A stretch of 64,000 bases of DNA from Galeopsis tetrahit (GCA_963675135.1 OY776122.1:15546881-15610880), one strand, 5' to 3'; counted from the first letter of the stretch, positions 1-11,227 are shown. A program made the numbers and translations. Notes: generated by a model from the letters alone, not told the origin.

Positions 1-2
1 CC

Positions 3-2441
3 CTAAAAGAAGCTGCTAGAACCTTAATTGCTGATTCTAATCTACCTAAGAGGTTTTGGGCTGAAGCTATAAACATTGCATGTTATACTCAGAATAGATG
101 TTTGATTACTAAGGGGTAAGGCAAAACCCCCTATGAACTCTGGAAAGGAAGATTGCCTAAAGTGTCATACTTTCACATATTTGGTTGTAAGTGTTTCATT
201 CACAATAATGGGAAAGAACAGTTGAAAGCCTTTGATAGCAAAGCTGATGAGGGAGTATTTCTTGGATACTCTCAAATCAGTAGAGCTTTCAGAGTCTACA
301 ACAAGAAAACCCTTATAGTGGAAGAAACACTTCATGTTGTGTTTGATGAATCTATCCTTGAAATCAGGAACAAAAACCTGGACCCTGAAGAGATCACATA
401 AAGAACAACCAGATTGAGCCTAAAAGACAAGGACACTGAATTCATAGATGTTGTCCAAACCAATCTCCCTGATAACACAACACTGGACAACAATCCTGAA
501 GGCAATATTCCTGAAGCAAACCCCACTGAAGGAAATGGTGAACTGAATGATTCAATCCCAGTTCATCCTCAGGTAACAACTACCAATGAAGAAGCAGACT
601 CTGCTGAGGTAGTTAATGGATCCAATATTCAGGGGGGAACCATAAATGTTGAAAATGCCAATGTTCCAAACATTGAGGACAACATCCCTGAATATGATCC
701 TGAATTAGATCCTGCATTCAATTATCCTGAATTCTATAACACTGGTGACTCAACCTTAGTAGAGGACAACTCTACTGAAGGGATCAGAAAAAGAAGGACT
801 TGGTTGTCTAACCATCCTACTGATCTGATACTTGGTGATCCAAGTATAGGAGTCAAAACCAGAAGTTTTCATGGTGAAAGTGCTATGTTTTGCTGTTTTT
901 TATCAGAACAAGAACCAAAAGACATTGATGAAGCACTTCAGGATGCAAACTGGATCACATCAATGCAGGAAGAGCTCAACCAATTCACCAAGAATGATGT
1001 ATGGGAGCTGGTGGATAGACCCTCACATCAAGATGTTATTGGAACCAAGTGGGTGTTCAAGAACAAGAAGAATGAAAATGATGTGATTGTCAGAAACAAG
1101 GCCAGATTAGTGGCAAAAGGTTATTGTCAATCAGAAGGCATTGACTATGATGAAACTTTTGCACCTGTGGCAAGATTAGAAGCAATAAGGTTGTTCTTAG
1201 CCTATGCAGCCCACAAGAGGTTCAAAATGTACCAAATGGATGTCAAAAGTGCCTTTCTGAATGGAGTTTTGAAAGAAGAAGTCTATGTGGAGCAACCACC
1301 TGGTTTTGAAGTTGGAAACCAAGTTTATAGACTGAAGAAAGCTCTATATGGACTCAAGCAAGCTCCAAGAGCCTGGTATGACACACTGTCACAGTTTCTC
1401 TTGGATCATGGTTTCATCAAAGGAACTGTGGACAGAACCCTCTTCAGAATCACTGAAGGAGAGGACATCTTGCTTGTCAAAATATATGTGGATGACATCA
1501 TATTTGGATCCCCCAATGAGAAGGTGTGTGAGAAGTTCTCCAAGCTCATGCAAAGCAAGTTTGAGATGTCCATGATGGGTCTGATGAATTTCTTTTTGGG
1601 ACTTCAAGTCAAACAATCTAAAGAAGGAATCTTCATCAATCAAGCCAAGTACACCAGAGAAATGATCAAAAAGTTTGGGTGTACAACCAGCAAGCCAGTA
1701 AGGATCCCAATGAACACAAATTGGAAGATGGATCCTGATGAGAGTGGTATTTCAACCAACTCTACTGAGTATAGAGGAATCATTGGTTCACTTCTCTATC
1801 TCACTGCCAGCAGACCTGACATCACCTTTGCAGTAGGTTTTTGTGCAAGGTTTCAAGCAAATCCTAAGAGAAGCCATCTTGAGGCTGCAAAAAGGATTTT
1901 GAGGTATCTCAAAGGCACTGAAAATCTAGGCCTTTGGTACCCTGCTGATGACAACATTGAGTTAACTGGCTACTCAGATGCTGATTATGGAGGATGTAGA
2001 ATTGACAGAAAGTCCACTTCAGGGACTTGTCAGTTCTTGGGCAACAAACTCATATCTTGGTTCTCCAAGAAGCAAAACACAGTGGCTACTTCTACCACTG
2101 AAGCTGAATATGTTGCTGCTGGAAGCTGTTGTGCTCAAATTCTCTGGTTGAGACAACAATTAAGAGACTACAATGTCAACTCTACTGAAGTGCCTATCTT
2201 CTGTGACAACAACAGTGCTATTGCAATATCACAGAATCCTGTATTGCACACAAGATGCAAGCATGTGGACATCAAGCATCACTTCATTAGAGATCATGTG
2301 GAGAAGAAGGATATCAAGTTGGTGAAAATCCACATAGATCATCAAAAAGCTGATATTTTGACAAAACCACTTGCAGAGGCAAGATTTCTGGAATTATCAG
2401 CAGAGTTGGGTCTTCTTGATCCAGGGAAGTTGGACAAATGA
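3..2441 (+). pseudogene. Element A pol remnant: integrase end, reverse transcriptase, RNase H
   Basis: One frame is open from base 3 to the TGA at 2439-2441 apart from two nonsense codons, TAA at 117-119 and TAA at 399-401. Up to about base 400 it encodes the integrase C-terminal region (FWAEAI, then YFHIFGCKCF). An acidic linker rich in N-x-PE repeats follows. Reverse transcriptase begins near 1000 (VWELVDRP, GTKWVFKNK) with its catalytic YVDD at 1485-1496. RNase H has the copia motifs GYSDADYGG, TTEAEYVAAGS and FCDNNSAI. The enzyme copies element RNA into DNA. From base 414 on the frame is undamaged for 675 codons. Element B carries sense codons where the two stops stand, so A is a decayed copy rather than a different gene. 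No full protease or integrase is present here because the window begins inside pol. Confidence 0.92.
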
Positions 2442-2460
2442 GTCCAAAGGAGTTTATTAA

Positions 2461-2471
2461 TTAAGGGGGAA
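2461..2471 (+). other. Polypurine-tract-like motif after pol, element A
   Basis: TTAAGGGGGAA lies about 20 bases after the pol stop. Similar G5 purine tracts recur before the 3' LTR and inside the downstream ORF. Multiple polypurine tracts are known for Sireviruses. Whether this one primes plus-strand synthesis is not shown. Confidence 0.5.
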
Positions 2472-2528
2472 CTGATATCAGCAGACTTGGTCAAGTCTAC
2501 TGAAATTCAGAAGAGATGACCTAAATGA

Positions 2529-2590
2529 TTCAGGACACTTGTCCATTGAATTTCAGGACACTTGTCCACACCTTTTCAGGACACTTGTCC
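2529..2590 (+). repeat. Triple 16-mer repeat with 23-bp period
   Basis: TTCAGGACACTTGTCC occurs at 2529-2544, 2552-2567 and 2575-2590, each copy 23 bp from the last. Each contains the near-palindrome GGACACTTGTCC. It lies in the spacer between pol and the downstream ORF. Confidence 0.85.
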
Positions 2591-3140
2591 TAGTGGGGTC
2601 AGATAAGTTGTCCTAGCTATCAAACCAAATCTTGGTCTGATAAGCACCTATTTTGGGTAATTATTGCCTATTTCGAAACCTGTCCCATTCCATATACAGA
2701 TTTCATCTTTTTGGGATTTAATTTGTCTCACACCCAAAAGGTCACTTTCCATGCATTAAATGCCAAGATTTAACTCTTGTTTGCATTACACCTTTTCAAG
2801 CCATGATCTACCTTGAAAACTCACCAACCATTAACTAATATTAAATAGTCTCCACGTTTTGAATAAAACCAACCACTCACGATTACATTGGTTTTTGACC
2901 ATTGGATCAAAAGTGGACAACTCCCCTGAAGTCAATCCTGGCCGTCTATTTTGATTTCCACTTTTGTTAACCTTTGAATTGCATCAAGACTTCACCAACT
3001 CATTGACAAACATTCTTTTTAGAATATTCACAAGTCTTAAGATCCCCCACAAACACTTTCTCCCCAAGTATTCGAAACCCTAGCTCTAACTTCTTCAAAC
3101 ACTCTCAATCTCTCTCACATTTTTCTCTCTGTAACCTTCA

Positions 3141-6100
3141 ATGGCTCCCAAAGCAAAACCAGAGATGGTTGTTGATTTCTCCAACAAGGAACTTGACCTT
3201 GATTTTGGCTATCTAAGCCACAAAAACAACCTCACATTTGAGCCAATCCTTTCTTTTGAGAGTGAAGATCCTAATGTTACTCCAACCTTGAGATGGTTGA
3301 GAAGGACAGGTCTCCAGAAGTTCATGCAAGAGAAGCCTGACTCTTATCTTGAATCCTACATGGCAGAATTCTTTGCTTTTCTCAAATGGAGAGGCAAACC
3401 TGAAGATGGAGAAGTTGCCACAAGACTGTCCTTTGTAGCAGAAGGAGAAGAGGAGGAAAGATTTCACAGGGTGAAATTTTCTGAGGAAGAGGTTGATGCT
3501 GCTTTTGGATTGCCTTCAGAGGGAAGGAATCCAGAATTTTATGGAAATGGACTTGAGCAAGAAATTGCTCAAGATTGGCTTATCACTCCAGGGCCACTAT
3601 CCTCTACTCAACATAAGAGGACACTCAAGCCAAAGTTTCTTACACTATTTGAGGTTGTAGCAAAAAGCTTGCTCAGCAACACTGGAAGTTTAGAGCAAGT
3701 AAGCCATCCAAGGATAAGGATTATGGCAGCAGTGATTGATGCCAGAGATAAAGGCATCAAGTTTGATTGGAGGACTTTCATCTTGTCTGAGATGATGAAA
3801 GAAAAGGTAAAGTTCAAAGTAAAAGCTCACAACAAGGTTGTGATGGAAGGAAAACTGAGATTTTGCACCAGGGCAAGTTTGCTAATTGAGAAGTTTGCTC
3901 ACTACTCTGAGATGCAAACCTTTGCCAAACCCCTCCCAGCCCAGAAAATAATGTTCAGAAAACTCAGCAAGAAAACTGAGCAAAGGAGGATGATATTGGC
4001 CAACCCTTCTGAAAAGGTTGAAGAGAAGCCCAAGATGAAGAAAAGAACTAAAGCCAGGGCTGTCAAAACAAAGAAAGTACCTCAAATATCTTCAGGAGAA
4101 GCCTCAGGAGCATCAGCTGAAGTTGATGAAGTGGCAGAAGAGGGAGTGAATGTGCCTTCTGACCACTCAGAAGAGTTGAGGCTGAAGTATAATGAGACAA
4201 GGCAAAAGAAGAAAGGTGATAAGAGGCCCAGGGAAGTTGTCCCTGAGAAAGAGGTGGAAGGCAGTGGAAGCAGTAGGGCAAGCAAGAGAAGGGCCAAACC
4301 TACTGAAAAGATATTGGAGCTTCAGGAGGATAGAACTCTTCAAATTGCTCTAAGGGAGAGCAGGGCTGAAAGCAGGATAAAATCTAAGTCCAGGACCAAC
4401 TCTTCTGGTTCTGGAACCCTAGAGTTCAAAGTCCCTGAAGGCTAACCCATAGAAGCCAACATCCCTGAAACCCAAAATATTGAACCCAACTCCCCTGAAA
4501 CCCATGTTACCCCTCCCAACCAGCCTATCACCCCAGTAAATCTCACTAAGAGATACTCTCCAGAAGGAAGTGTGTAGAGAAGTGGCATTGATGTGCTAGC
4601 AGACTTAGCAGTAGATGAGACAAGGCTCCTGTCCCCTCTTGATTCATATATGCTAAATTACTCCAAACTCTTAGAACATGCACTTCATTAGCCAACCCCC
4701 CTGAGCAAAGCCCCCTCAGAATCATTGCTCTTAAAAGCAACTGAGGTACCTTCAATTGAGCTCAACCCTTCTGAAGCCAACCCTCCTGAACTCAACTTGC
4801 CTGAAGCTGCAATTAATGATACCACAGCCAACTCCCCTATAGCCCAAAGTTCTCCATCTAGTGAGAATGAGGAGGAGTATACTTATGAAAGTATGCTCAG
4901 AGGTGGAGCCAAGGCCACTGTGGATAACTTGTACCCACAGCTTGCTGAATTTCCCAGAATTCAGAAAATGTTCCATGACTTGAGAATGTTAGTGGATGTC
5001 AAGGACAAAACATTGATGGAAATCTCTCAAGTCATCCAAGATAAGGGTACTAATTGGTGGCAAGTGGAGGAGAGTAGACTACTACACTTTGTTGGAGTGC
5101 TAAAAACAAGATTTCTCATTGATGAGGAAGTTTTTGCAAAGTTAGTAGAGGAGAAAATTCAAGAAGAAAAGGAGAGAATTGCTAAGGGAATTAGGCACCC
5201 TGATAGCAGTTCAAGTGATGATGGGAATGATGATCCCTCAAACCCTTCCAACCCTTCTGAACTCCCTCAAGCCAATCTCCCTGAACCCTCCCTATCCAAA
5301 CCTTCTGAAGCAAGTAGGTTTTCAGAACCTCTTGTTACATATGTTAGAAAAGGCTTTGTATCCTCAGAGGTGTTGACCAAGGGTGGTAACACAACCAAAG
5401 ATACATCTGCCAATGAAGGTTCTTCTAAACCCAAGGCACAGCCTAAAGATGTTGAGGTTCCTAACTTAGAGGCTGGTTTGGTTAAGGCCTATTCAGTGTC
5501 AGAAGAGTTGGACACTGATCAGCCCTTAATCATTCAGGATGACTCAGTGGCTGCTGCAGTAATCACTGTGATCTTCTCTCAACTGCCATCTTTGAACCTT
5601 GTTGAAGGTGGAGATGTTGCAGGTCTAAGTGAAGGTGTTGAAAAGGAGAATTTAGTCAAAAAATCAGAGGGAGTAGTGGATGATAGAGAGGTTGTAATCA
5701 CTAAGATAATGAGTGTACCACAAATAGAGGATGGTATAAGTGAGGAATGACAGGTTATTCTTGAAGTCAAATCTGAACTTCAAGAATCCCTTGATGAAAG
5801 GAGGCCTGATTCCTTGGGTGAGAACATTTTAAATGAAGGAAGAAAAGAAAAGGTTGAAAATGAGAAGAAGGCTGCTGATGTATCAGAGTCTTATGTAAAA
5901 GAAACTGAGGGTGATGAGTGCTTTTTCCCTAACATATTTGATTTGTCTAACATTGCAGGTATTTCCCTTGACCAAATATTTGCAGATGAGTTCTTGACAC
6001 ATGCCCCTATCCAAGTAGATACAGGCTCAGCACAAGCCTTGCTTGGAATGCAATCAGAGAAGTTGGACTCCTTGGCTCATCAGGTCCAATCTGCTCATGC

Positions 6101-7898
6101 TGAAACTTCAGGAGCATTGAATGAACAAGGAAGAACTCTAGCATCGGTAGAGATGAGATTAACAGGCTCTGAGGATGTGGTGCTACCCACATTGGAAGCA
6201 AGGATTAGTGGTGTGGAAACTGGCCTCCAAACCATTTCCACTGAAGTTCAACAAGCCAAAACCACTATGGAATCCATCTCAGAGGAGGTCAAGAAGGAAC
6301 AAAAGCTGCTGAGAGATAATCATAATGCCAATGTCAAAGCTCTCAGGCTAACTGTCAAACAAGCACTTGGCAAGAAGACTGCATTGCAGAAGAAAAGAGC
6401 AGAAGAACAAAGACTTGCCATGGTGAAAGCAGCCTCTGAAAAGTTTTCCCAAGAAGTGCTGGCCAACATTACTGAAAGTGCAGTGGCCAACCTCACTGAG
6501 CTTCTTAAGGCCCAAATTGATGCATCTCTAAAAGCAACCTTGTAGGAGGTTGTCCAACAAAAGATGAAGCCTGTTCTAGCTTTCCTTAGCTTGAGCAATG
6601 AAAAGATGCAGAATATACATGATGAGAATGTATATTTGTTGGAGGAGATGAAATCTCTAAACCTAGCCCAATCCCTAATGGCTACAACAATGAGTGAGCT
6701 CAAACCCCAGTGTTTTGATGCTGCCAAAAAGGGGGAAAGGGAAAGAGCACGAGCAAAAGGTGCCTTGGTCATTGGAAGCCCAGGAAAGGGAAAGGACAAA
6801 GCTGCTGAAGGAAGAGGAAAAGAGCCAGTTGTGCTGAATTTAGAAGAATTGGATGAAGAAGAGCAATTAGCAATTGCCTTGAAGAACTCAATGGCCTCAG
6901 CACAAGAGGAAAGAGTTAGGCTACAGCAAAGACCAGGAGGAGAGGTGTCTGGTTTGGACAAGGATGCTGAAGGTGTCCAAACCAGAGGAAAGATCAAGAA
7001 GGTCAAAGGAAACAAAAGAAAAGCAGAAACATTCACTGACTTCCCCAACAGTCTTGATCTGCCTCCTGAATTCAGAATTGATGATGATGAGCCTATCTCC
7101 AAAAAGACAAAGAGTGCTAAAAAGGACAAAACTGCTGAAGTGTCCAAGATTGCTGAAGAAGACAAGTCTTCTGAAATGGTCAACATTGCTGAAGGTGCCA
7201 AAATTACTGAAGATGTGGAAGCATTATATGAAGAAGGCTTTGGACCTGGACCAAAGAAGACAAAGATTGTGGTACTCAATGACCCATCAAAGTTGTTTCA
7301 TGAAGGGTATGGTAAAGACCCTGAAACTCAACAGAAACTGGCCATGATGAGGGCCCAAGAGAAAATGGACTTGATGGAAGAGGCCAACAGAGCAAGAGAT
7401 AAGAGAAGAGCTGACTTCCAAAAGCCAAGAAGAAGGAGAGCAACCTACAGCAAGATGAAGCCTCAGCTACTTGTCCCAATGGACACCAAATATCCACACT
7501 TGGATAAATGGGTGTCAATTCAGCTGAATGATACATGGGAAGAGGCTAAAAGGGAGTTTGTCTATGACTATTATATCATTGACATATGGAATGGAGGAGA
7601 TGCCAACTCTTCTTTTGCTGAGTTCATGATAGAGTATTATAGAGAGTTGTATCAACAATTGCTTGCAGCTGCTGATATTGCAAGAATTGAACTCAATGCC
7701 CCCAAGCCTATCATTTATAGGCCTCCAAAGCTTGATGGATGGATTGACCAGTCAAGGATCCTGAGGGAGTTTCTAGAGATCCTCAAACTGAACAAGATGA
7801 CCCTTGGACCCAAAGGAACCAACCAGGAAGCCATGGAACTCAAGAACAAAGTGTGGGCACAATATGGGATGGTGCCACCTAAAGAAGATGATCTCTGA
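3141..7898 (+). pseudogene. Element A downstream ORF (third ORF), five nonsense codons
   Basis: The frame from ATG 3141 to TGA 7898 is about 1,586 codons long with no frameshift. It is interrupted only by in-frame stops at 4443-4445, 4575-4577, 4689-4691, 5748-5750 and 6543-6545. Its product matches the downstream ORF of element B along its whole length. Seen in order: an N-terminal folded-looking region (about residues 1-270, with EFFAFL and FGLPSEG); a long acidic, Lys/Ser-rich disordered part with N-x-PE repeats; a helical, coiled-coil-like region translated from about 6040-6550; and a C-terminal conserved region (FEEGFGKDPETQ-type in B, YGKDPETQ here). I see no signal peptide or membrane segment, so the traditional label 'envelope-like' is not supported. 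The function is unknown. The stretch 6723-6738 encodes AKKGE with a polypurine-tract sequence. Confidence 0.85.
6723..6738 (+). other. Polypurine-tract copy inside the downstream ORF of A
   Basis: GCCAAAAAGGGGGAAA, coding for A-K-K-G. Its core AAAAAGGGGGAA is identical to the tract next to the 3' LTR (8349-8360). The same 15-mer GCCAAAAAGGGGGAA occurs in the downstream ORFs of B (19064-19079, - strand) and C (37497-37512). Confidence 0.7.
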
Positions 7899-8345
7899 AA
7901 TGGCTAAGTTTTCCTGACTCCTATATGCTGAAAACTTAAGTTGGTTGCTAATTTGTTGTTTTGGTCAACTATGCTGAAGATGCTCAAGCTGCTGATATGT
8001 TTTTGCTCTGATACCTGAATGCTTAATGACCTGATTGCATATCATTAAGTTCTGCTTTTGTAGTAAATTTGTGCTTATATGTAATGTTTCTCATGCTCTG
8101 ATATGTTTTTGTTCAAACTATCAACATGTTGTAATGATTCTCATTTTAACGATAGTTGAACACTTTTTGAATCAAGAAACACAAATCTCTCTATGCCTAC
8201 TCTTAAAACCTATTTGCAACATGAATGGTGAATACACTAACACATTTTTTTTCAGGAAAACTGACCTCAGTCATGTCTTCTGAAGATAAATGTAATAGGT
8301 GTAGTCAAGTCACTTTTGCATAAAATGTATAGGTTTTGGCATCAT
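7899..8345 (+). other. 3' untranslated stretch of element A
   Basis: No gene is seen. The sequence is rich in the words GCTGAAG, TGCTCTGATATG and TCAACTATGCTGAAG, the same word family that fills the LTR. Confidence 0.5.
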
Positions 8346-8360
8346 CAAAAAGGGGGAAAT
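8346..8360 (+). other. 3' polypurine tract of element A
   Basis: AAAAAGGGGGAAAT lies directly before the LTR start TGTTGGG. This is the expected primer site for plus-strand DNA synthesis. Confidence 0.88.
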
Positions 8361-8606
8361 TGTTGGGAATAAAATGACATATGTTTTGATTGAATACCAA
8401 AACCCCCTGAGACATGCCTAAGTCAATATGATTTTGTTCTAAGAATGTTAGAACATATAGAATAAGGCTAGATGAGAAGCTGAAATGTTTAGGTAGCTCT
8501 TAGATGATTAGGTGCACAATGTGAGGGGGAACATATACTTTGAAGATTATCAAGATCAAGTCCCCTCAAGGCTCAAATTCTGGAACAATCACCAAGCCTA
8601 TGAACG

Positions 8607-8887
8607 GCCAAGTATACTCTATTAAAGACCAAATGCTCTGATCATGAGAGTTGTCCAGAGAAGTTGTCTCTGCACAATTAAAGCAAGAACAAAGGTTCTA
8701 AAGCTCAAAAGGCCAAGTATATTCAAATACTCTGATCAAGAGAGTTGTCCAGAGAAGTTTTCTCTGCACAATTAAAGCAAGAACAAAGGTTCTAAAGCTC
8801 AAAGGCCAAGTATGCTGATCAGGAGAGTTGTCCAGAAGAGTTGTCTCAGCACAATTAAACTAGAACAAATGTTCTGATGCTTGAAAG
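8607..8887 (+). repeat. Three imperfect direct repeats within LTR A
   Basis: Units begin with GGCCAAGTAT at about 8607, 8711 and 8803 (about 104, 92 and 85 bp). Each carries CTGATCA-GAGAGTTGTCC, CACAATTAAA and a GAACAAA-GTTCT word. They probably arose by tandem duplication in the U3 part, upstream of the TATA box, and may be promoter repeats. Confidence 0.75.
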
Positions 8888-9303
8888 TCAACTATGCTGA
8901 AGAGATAAAGACAACTACACCCTAAAAGACTTCATTAAATCATGCTGAGATCATATCTACATGAAGCAAAGGGAAAGAGTCAAGTCATCTGAAGAAGAGC
9001 AAGCCAACTATGTTGATAAGCAAAGTCTACTGATAGTGATAAGCAGAGTTGTCCATTTGATAAGGAATGTTGTCCTATCATTGGATCAAACCTCAGAAGT
9101 CATGTCCAAGTCCTAACAAGTGAATCTTAAAGTCAGACATTGGGAAGAGTGCTGCAGAATGAAGACAAAGTCTTACAAGTCGTTTATTACCCAAATGAGG
9201 ACGTGTCACTATCAAGGATCTGTCTTCTAGGTTGAAGAACTCAAGGAAGACACTTATAGCAATTTGGGACTGCCTCTCCAACGGGCAAATCCTCAAATTT
9301 GTC

Positions 9304-9311
9304 TATAAATA
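9304..9311 (+). promoter_or_regulatory. TATA box of LTR A
   Basis: TATAAATA within GTCTATAAATACAGAAG. The same context is found in the LTRs of element B, so this is likely the element's own promoter. Confidence 0.75.
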
Positions 9312-10210
9312 CAGAAGTGTGAAGACCATTTGAAAGCACCTCAACTGACCTCAACCTTGACAAGAATATCCAACTATCCTACAAGTCAAAGTGCTTTCAA
9401 AGCTTTTAAAGAGACTATCTTAGTCTTCAAACACTTCTTCTAAGCTGAACCTCATTGTATATCCATACAAAGCTTAGAGAGATATCCTATCCTTATACAC
9501 TGATCCTCATTGTAAAGGATATCTCATTAGTTGGAACCTTACTTCAACCCTTACCCCTTTCAAGTGAGAAAGAGAGAAGGTTGTAGTAGTAGAAGTGGTA
9601 GGAGCTGACTGTTGAGAGAAGAAAAGTTCAGTTCTGAGTTGAGAAGAGGGTACTAGGACTCTAGACATCCTAGGGATCAATTCACCAAGGAGTGGTGTTA
9701 TTGATCAAGTGCACCTTGGCACTATAAAACAAGTTAATTCCAAGAGTGAAGGAATTATCCTGTTAAATCAGGGAAAGTGGATGTAGGAGCTTGAGTCTCT
9801 GAACCACTATAAACTCTTGTGTTGATTTACTTTCAAGCACTTTCATACATTCAACACTGCACACAAAACTGATCTTCAAAAGAACATATATTCAAAGACT
9901 GTGCAAAACTGTATTGGACAAGTTCCCTGAAAACTGGACTATATTGCTTAAGTGATTTCAGAACTTAAAGGAGTCTAAACTAAAGGGTCAACTACTAATT
10001 CCACACTTATAACCAACCTAGATAGTCATTCAACTAAGTACTCTGTAGTACTCAGTAGCTTGGTTATCTTAGAAAATGTTATACATCTTCAGAAGAGTTG
10101 TCCAAGACAAACTTGCTGAACTCTGGTTTGATCAAAGTTGAAAAGAATTTGCATACAAGTGTATTCCCCCCCCCCCATACACTTGTTATATACTCCTTTC
10201 AGGACCAACA

Positions 10211-10494
10211 GTCCTAAACGTACTTGTCTTCATGAATCCTTAACACTTGTCACTTGTTCATAACACTTCACCTTCTTGTCTTCGATGCTACCTGTCTTCA
10301 TACTCTTTGTGCTTTCAAGTCATTAGTCATAGATGAAGAAAAATCTATCTAACTAGAAATTAATGCTCCCTAACATGTATGAGCTCATCTAACCTGAAAA
10401 TCTAGACTTGACAAATCTACTTTGAGTTTTACATAGGATTTTGGTATCTAATCAAAATCAAATTTTCTTTATTAAAACAAACCATATCCCAACA
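10211..10494 (-). repeat. Truncated Sirevirus-type LTR edge
   Basis: Read on the - strand this begins TGTTGGGATATGG and continues with ATTAGATACCAAAATCC, resembling the starts of the Sirevirus LTRs here. It stops at the boundary of element A, so A seems to have inserted into an older LTR. Only this edge is in the window. Confidence 0.45.
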
Positions 10495-11227
10495 AAATAT
10501 ATCCGTATACATAGTTAAATATATCAAAATACATAATTATGTCTTTAATATATTATTGTAAAACTTATAACTCTCTCGTAACAAATCATCAACAATTTAT
10601 AGTTTATACATATTTTTTTACTATTTATTTCTCAATATATACTATAATAGGTTGTCTAAAATATTGAGTTTAAGTCAATTTAAAAAAAAATCGGCTATTT
10701 TCGAGTTTAAAAGTGAACAATTAATTTTTTAATATTAAAATTAAGTTAAAAAGGTAAATATTTTTTTTTTACAGAAAAAATGTGGTTTTTTTAATAAAAT
10801 ATTAGTAATATTTAACAAGATTTTTTTTGACACAATTTTTAATAAATATCGATTAATTAAAGTATGTATGTTGAGGTATTGTGGGGGTTCACTTATAAAT
10901 TAAATAGCAATTTATAAATAAAGTGAATGACAATTTGAGTAATATTATTTTTAAATAAAATAATGAGAACAATGAAATTGAACAACTAAAAAATGAGTAA
11001 AATTAAATTGAACAAATATATTTTCAATGATACACAAATGCAGTGATAAAATCAATGATGTAGGAGAGAATAATACCGAGCATTTAATTATGTAGGTTAC
11101 AAAAATAAAAGAAATATCTTATAACGTTTGGCTTGAATGTCTAGAGATTATATTTATTTTAACAATTCCAATCCGACAACATATTGGAGTAGAAAAAGCT
11201 AACAAATTTGAGTGCTTGGAAACTCAA
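10495..11227. other. AT-rich region without gene
   Basis: Poly-A and poly-T runs and no coding potential. From about 11105 it begins to resemble the 3' flank of the beta-glucosidase gene at 61195-61357. Confidence 0.6.

Larger units (their letters stand above)
2442..3140 (+). other. Spacer and leader between pol and downstream ORF, element A
   Basis: About 700 bp without coding potential. It holds the polypurine-like tract, the triple 16-mer repeat and a pyrimidine-rich leader (CTCTCTCACATTTTTCTCTCT) just before the ATG at 3141. The equivalent spacer of element B has a clear TATA box about 120 bp before its ATG; here the same place reads TTTTTAGAATA, a possible decayed version. Confidence 0.5.
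1..10210 (+). mobile_element. Element A: Sirevirus-like Ty1/copia retrotransposon, cut by window start
   Basis: The order is integrase C-terminus, reverse transcriptase and RNase H, then a non-coding spacer, a large ORF downstream of pol, a polypurine tract and a 1.85 kb 3' LTR. An extra ORF between pol and the 3' LTR, plus repeated AAGGGGGA tracts, is the layout known for the Sirevirus (SIRE/Maximus) lineage of copia. The 5' LTR, gag and most of integrase lie left of the window, so the target duplication cannot be tested; the five bases after the 3' LTR are GTCCT. Element B (16029-30943) is a related subfamily in the opposite orientation. Confidence 0.9.
8361..10210 (+). repeat. 3' LTR of element A (1,850 bp)
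   Basis: Starts TGTTGGGAATAAAATG and ends AGGACCAACA, matching the ends of the element B LTR. It contains a TATA box at 9304-9311, three imperfect copies of a roughly 90-bp unit at 8607-8887, and near its end a C11 tract inside a 10-bp inverted repeat. The 5' LTR is outside the window. Confidence 0.9.

Noticed and set aside
6320..7279. 319-codon open frame on the - strand
   Set aside because: Antisense shadow of the downstream ORF of element A; Ser/Leu-rich composition typical of the reverse of a Lys/Glu-rich gene.
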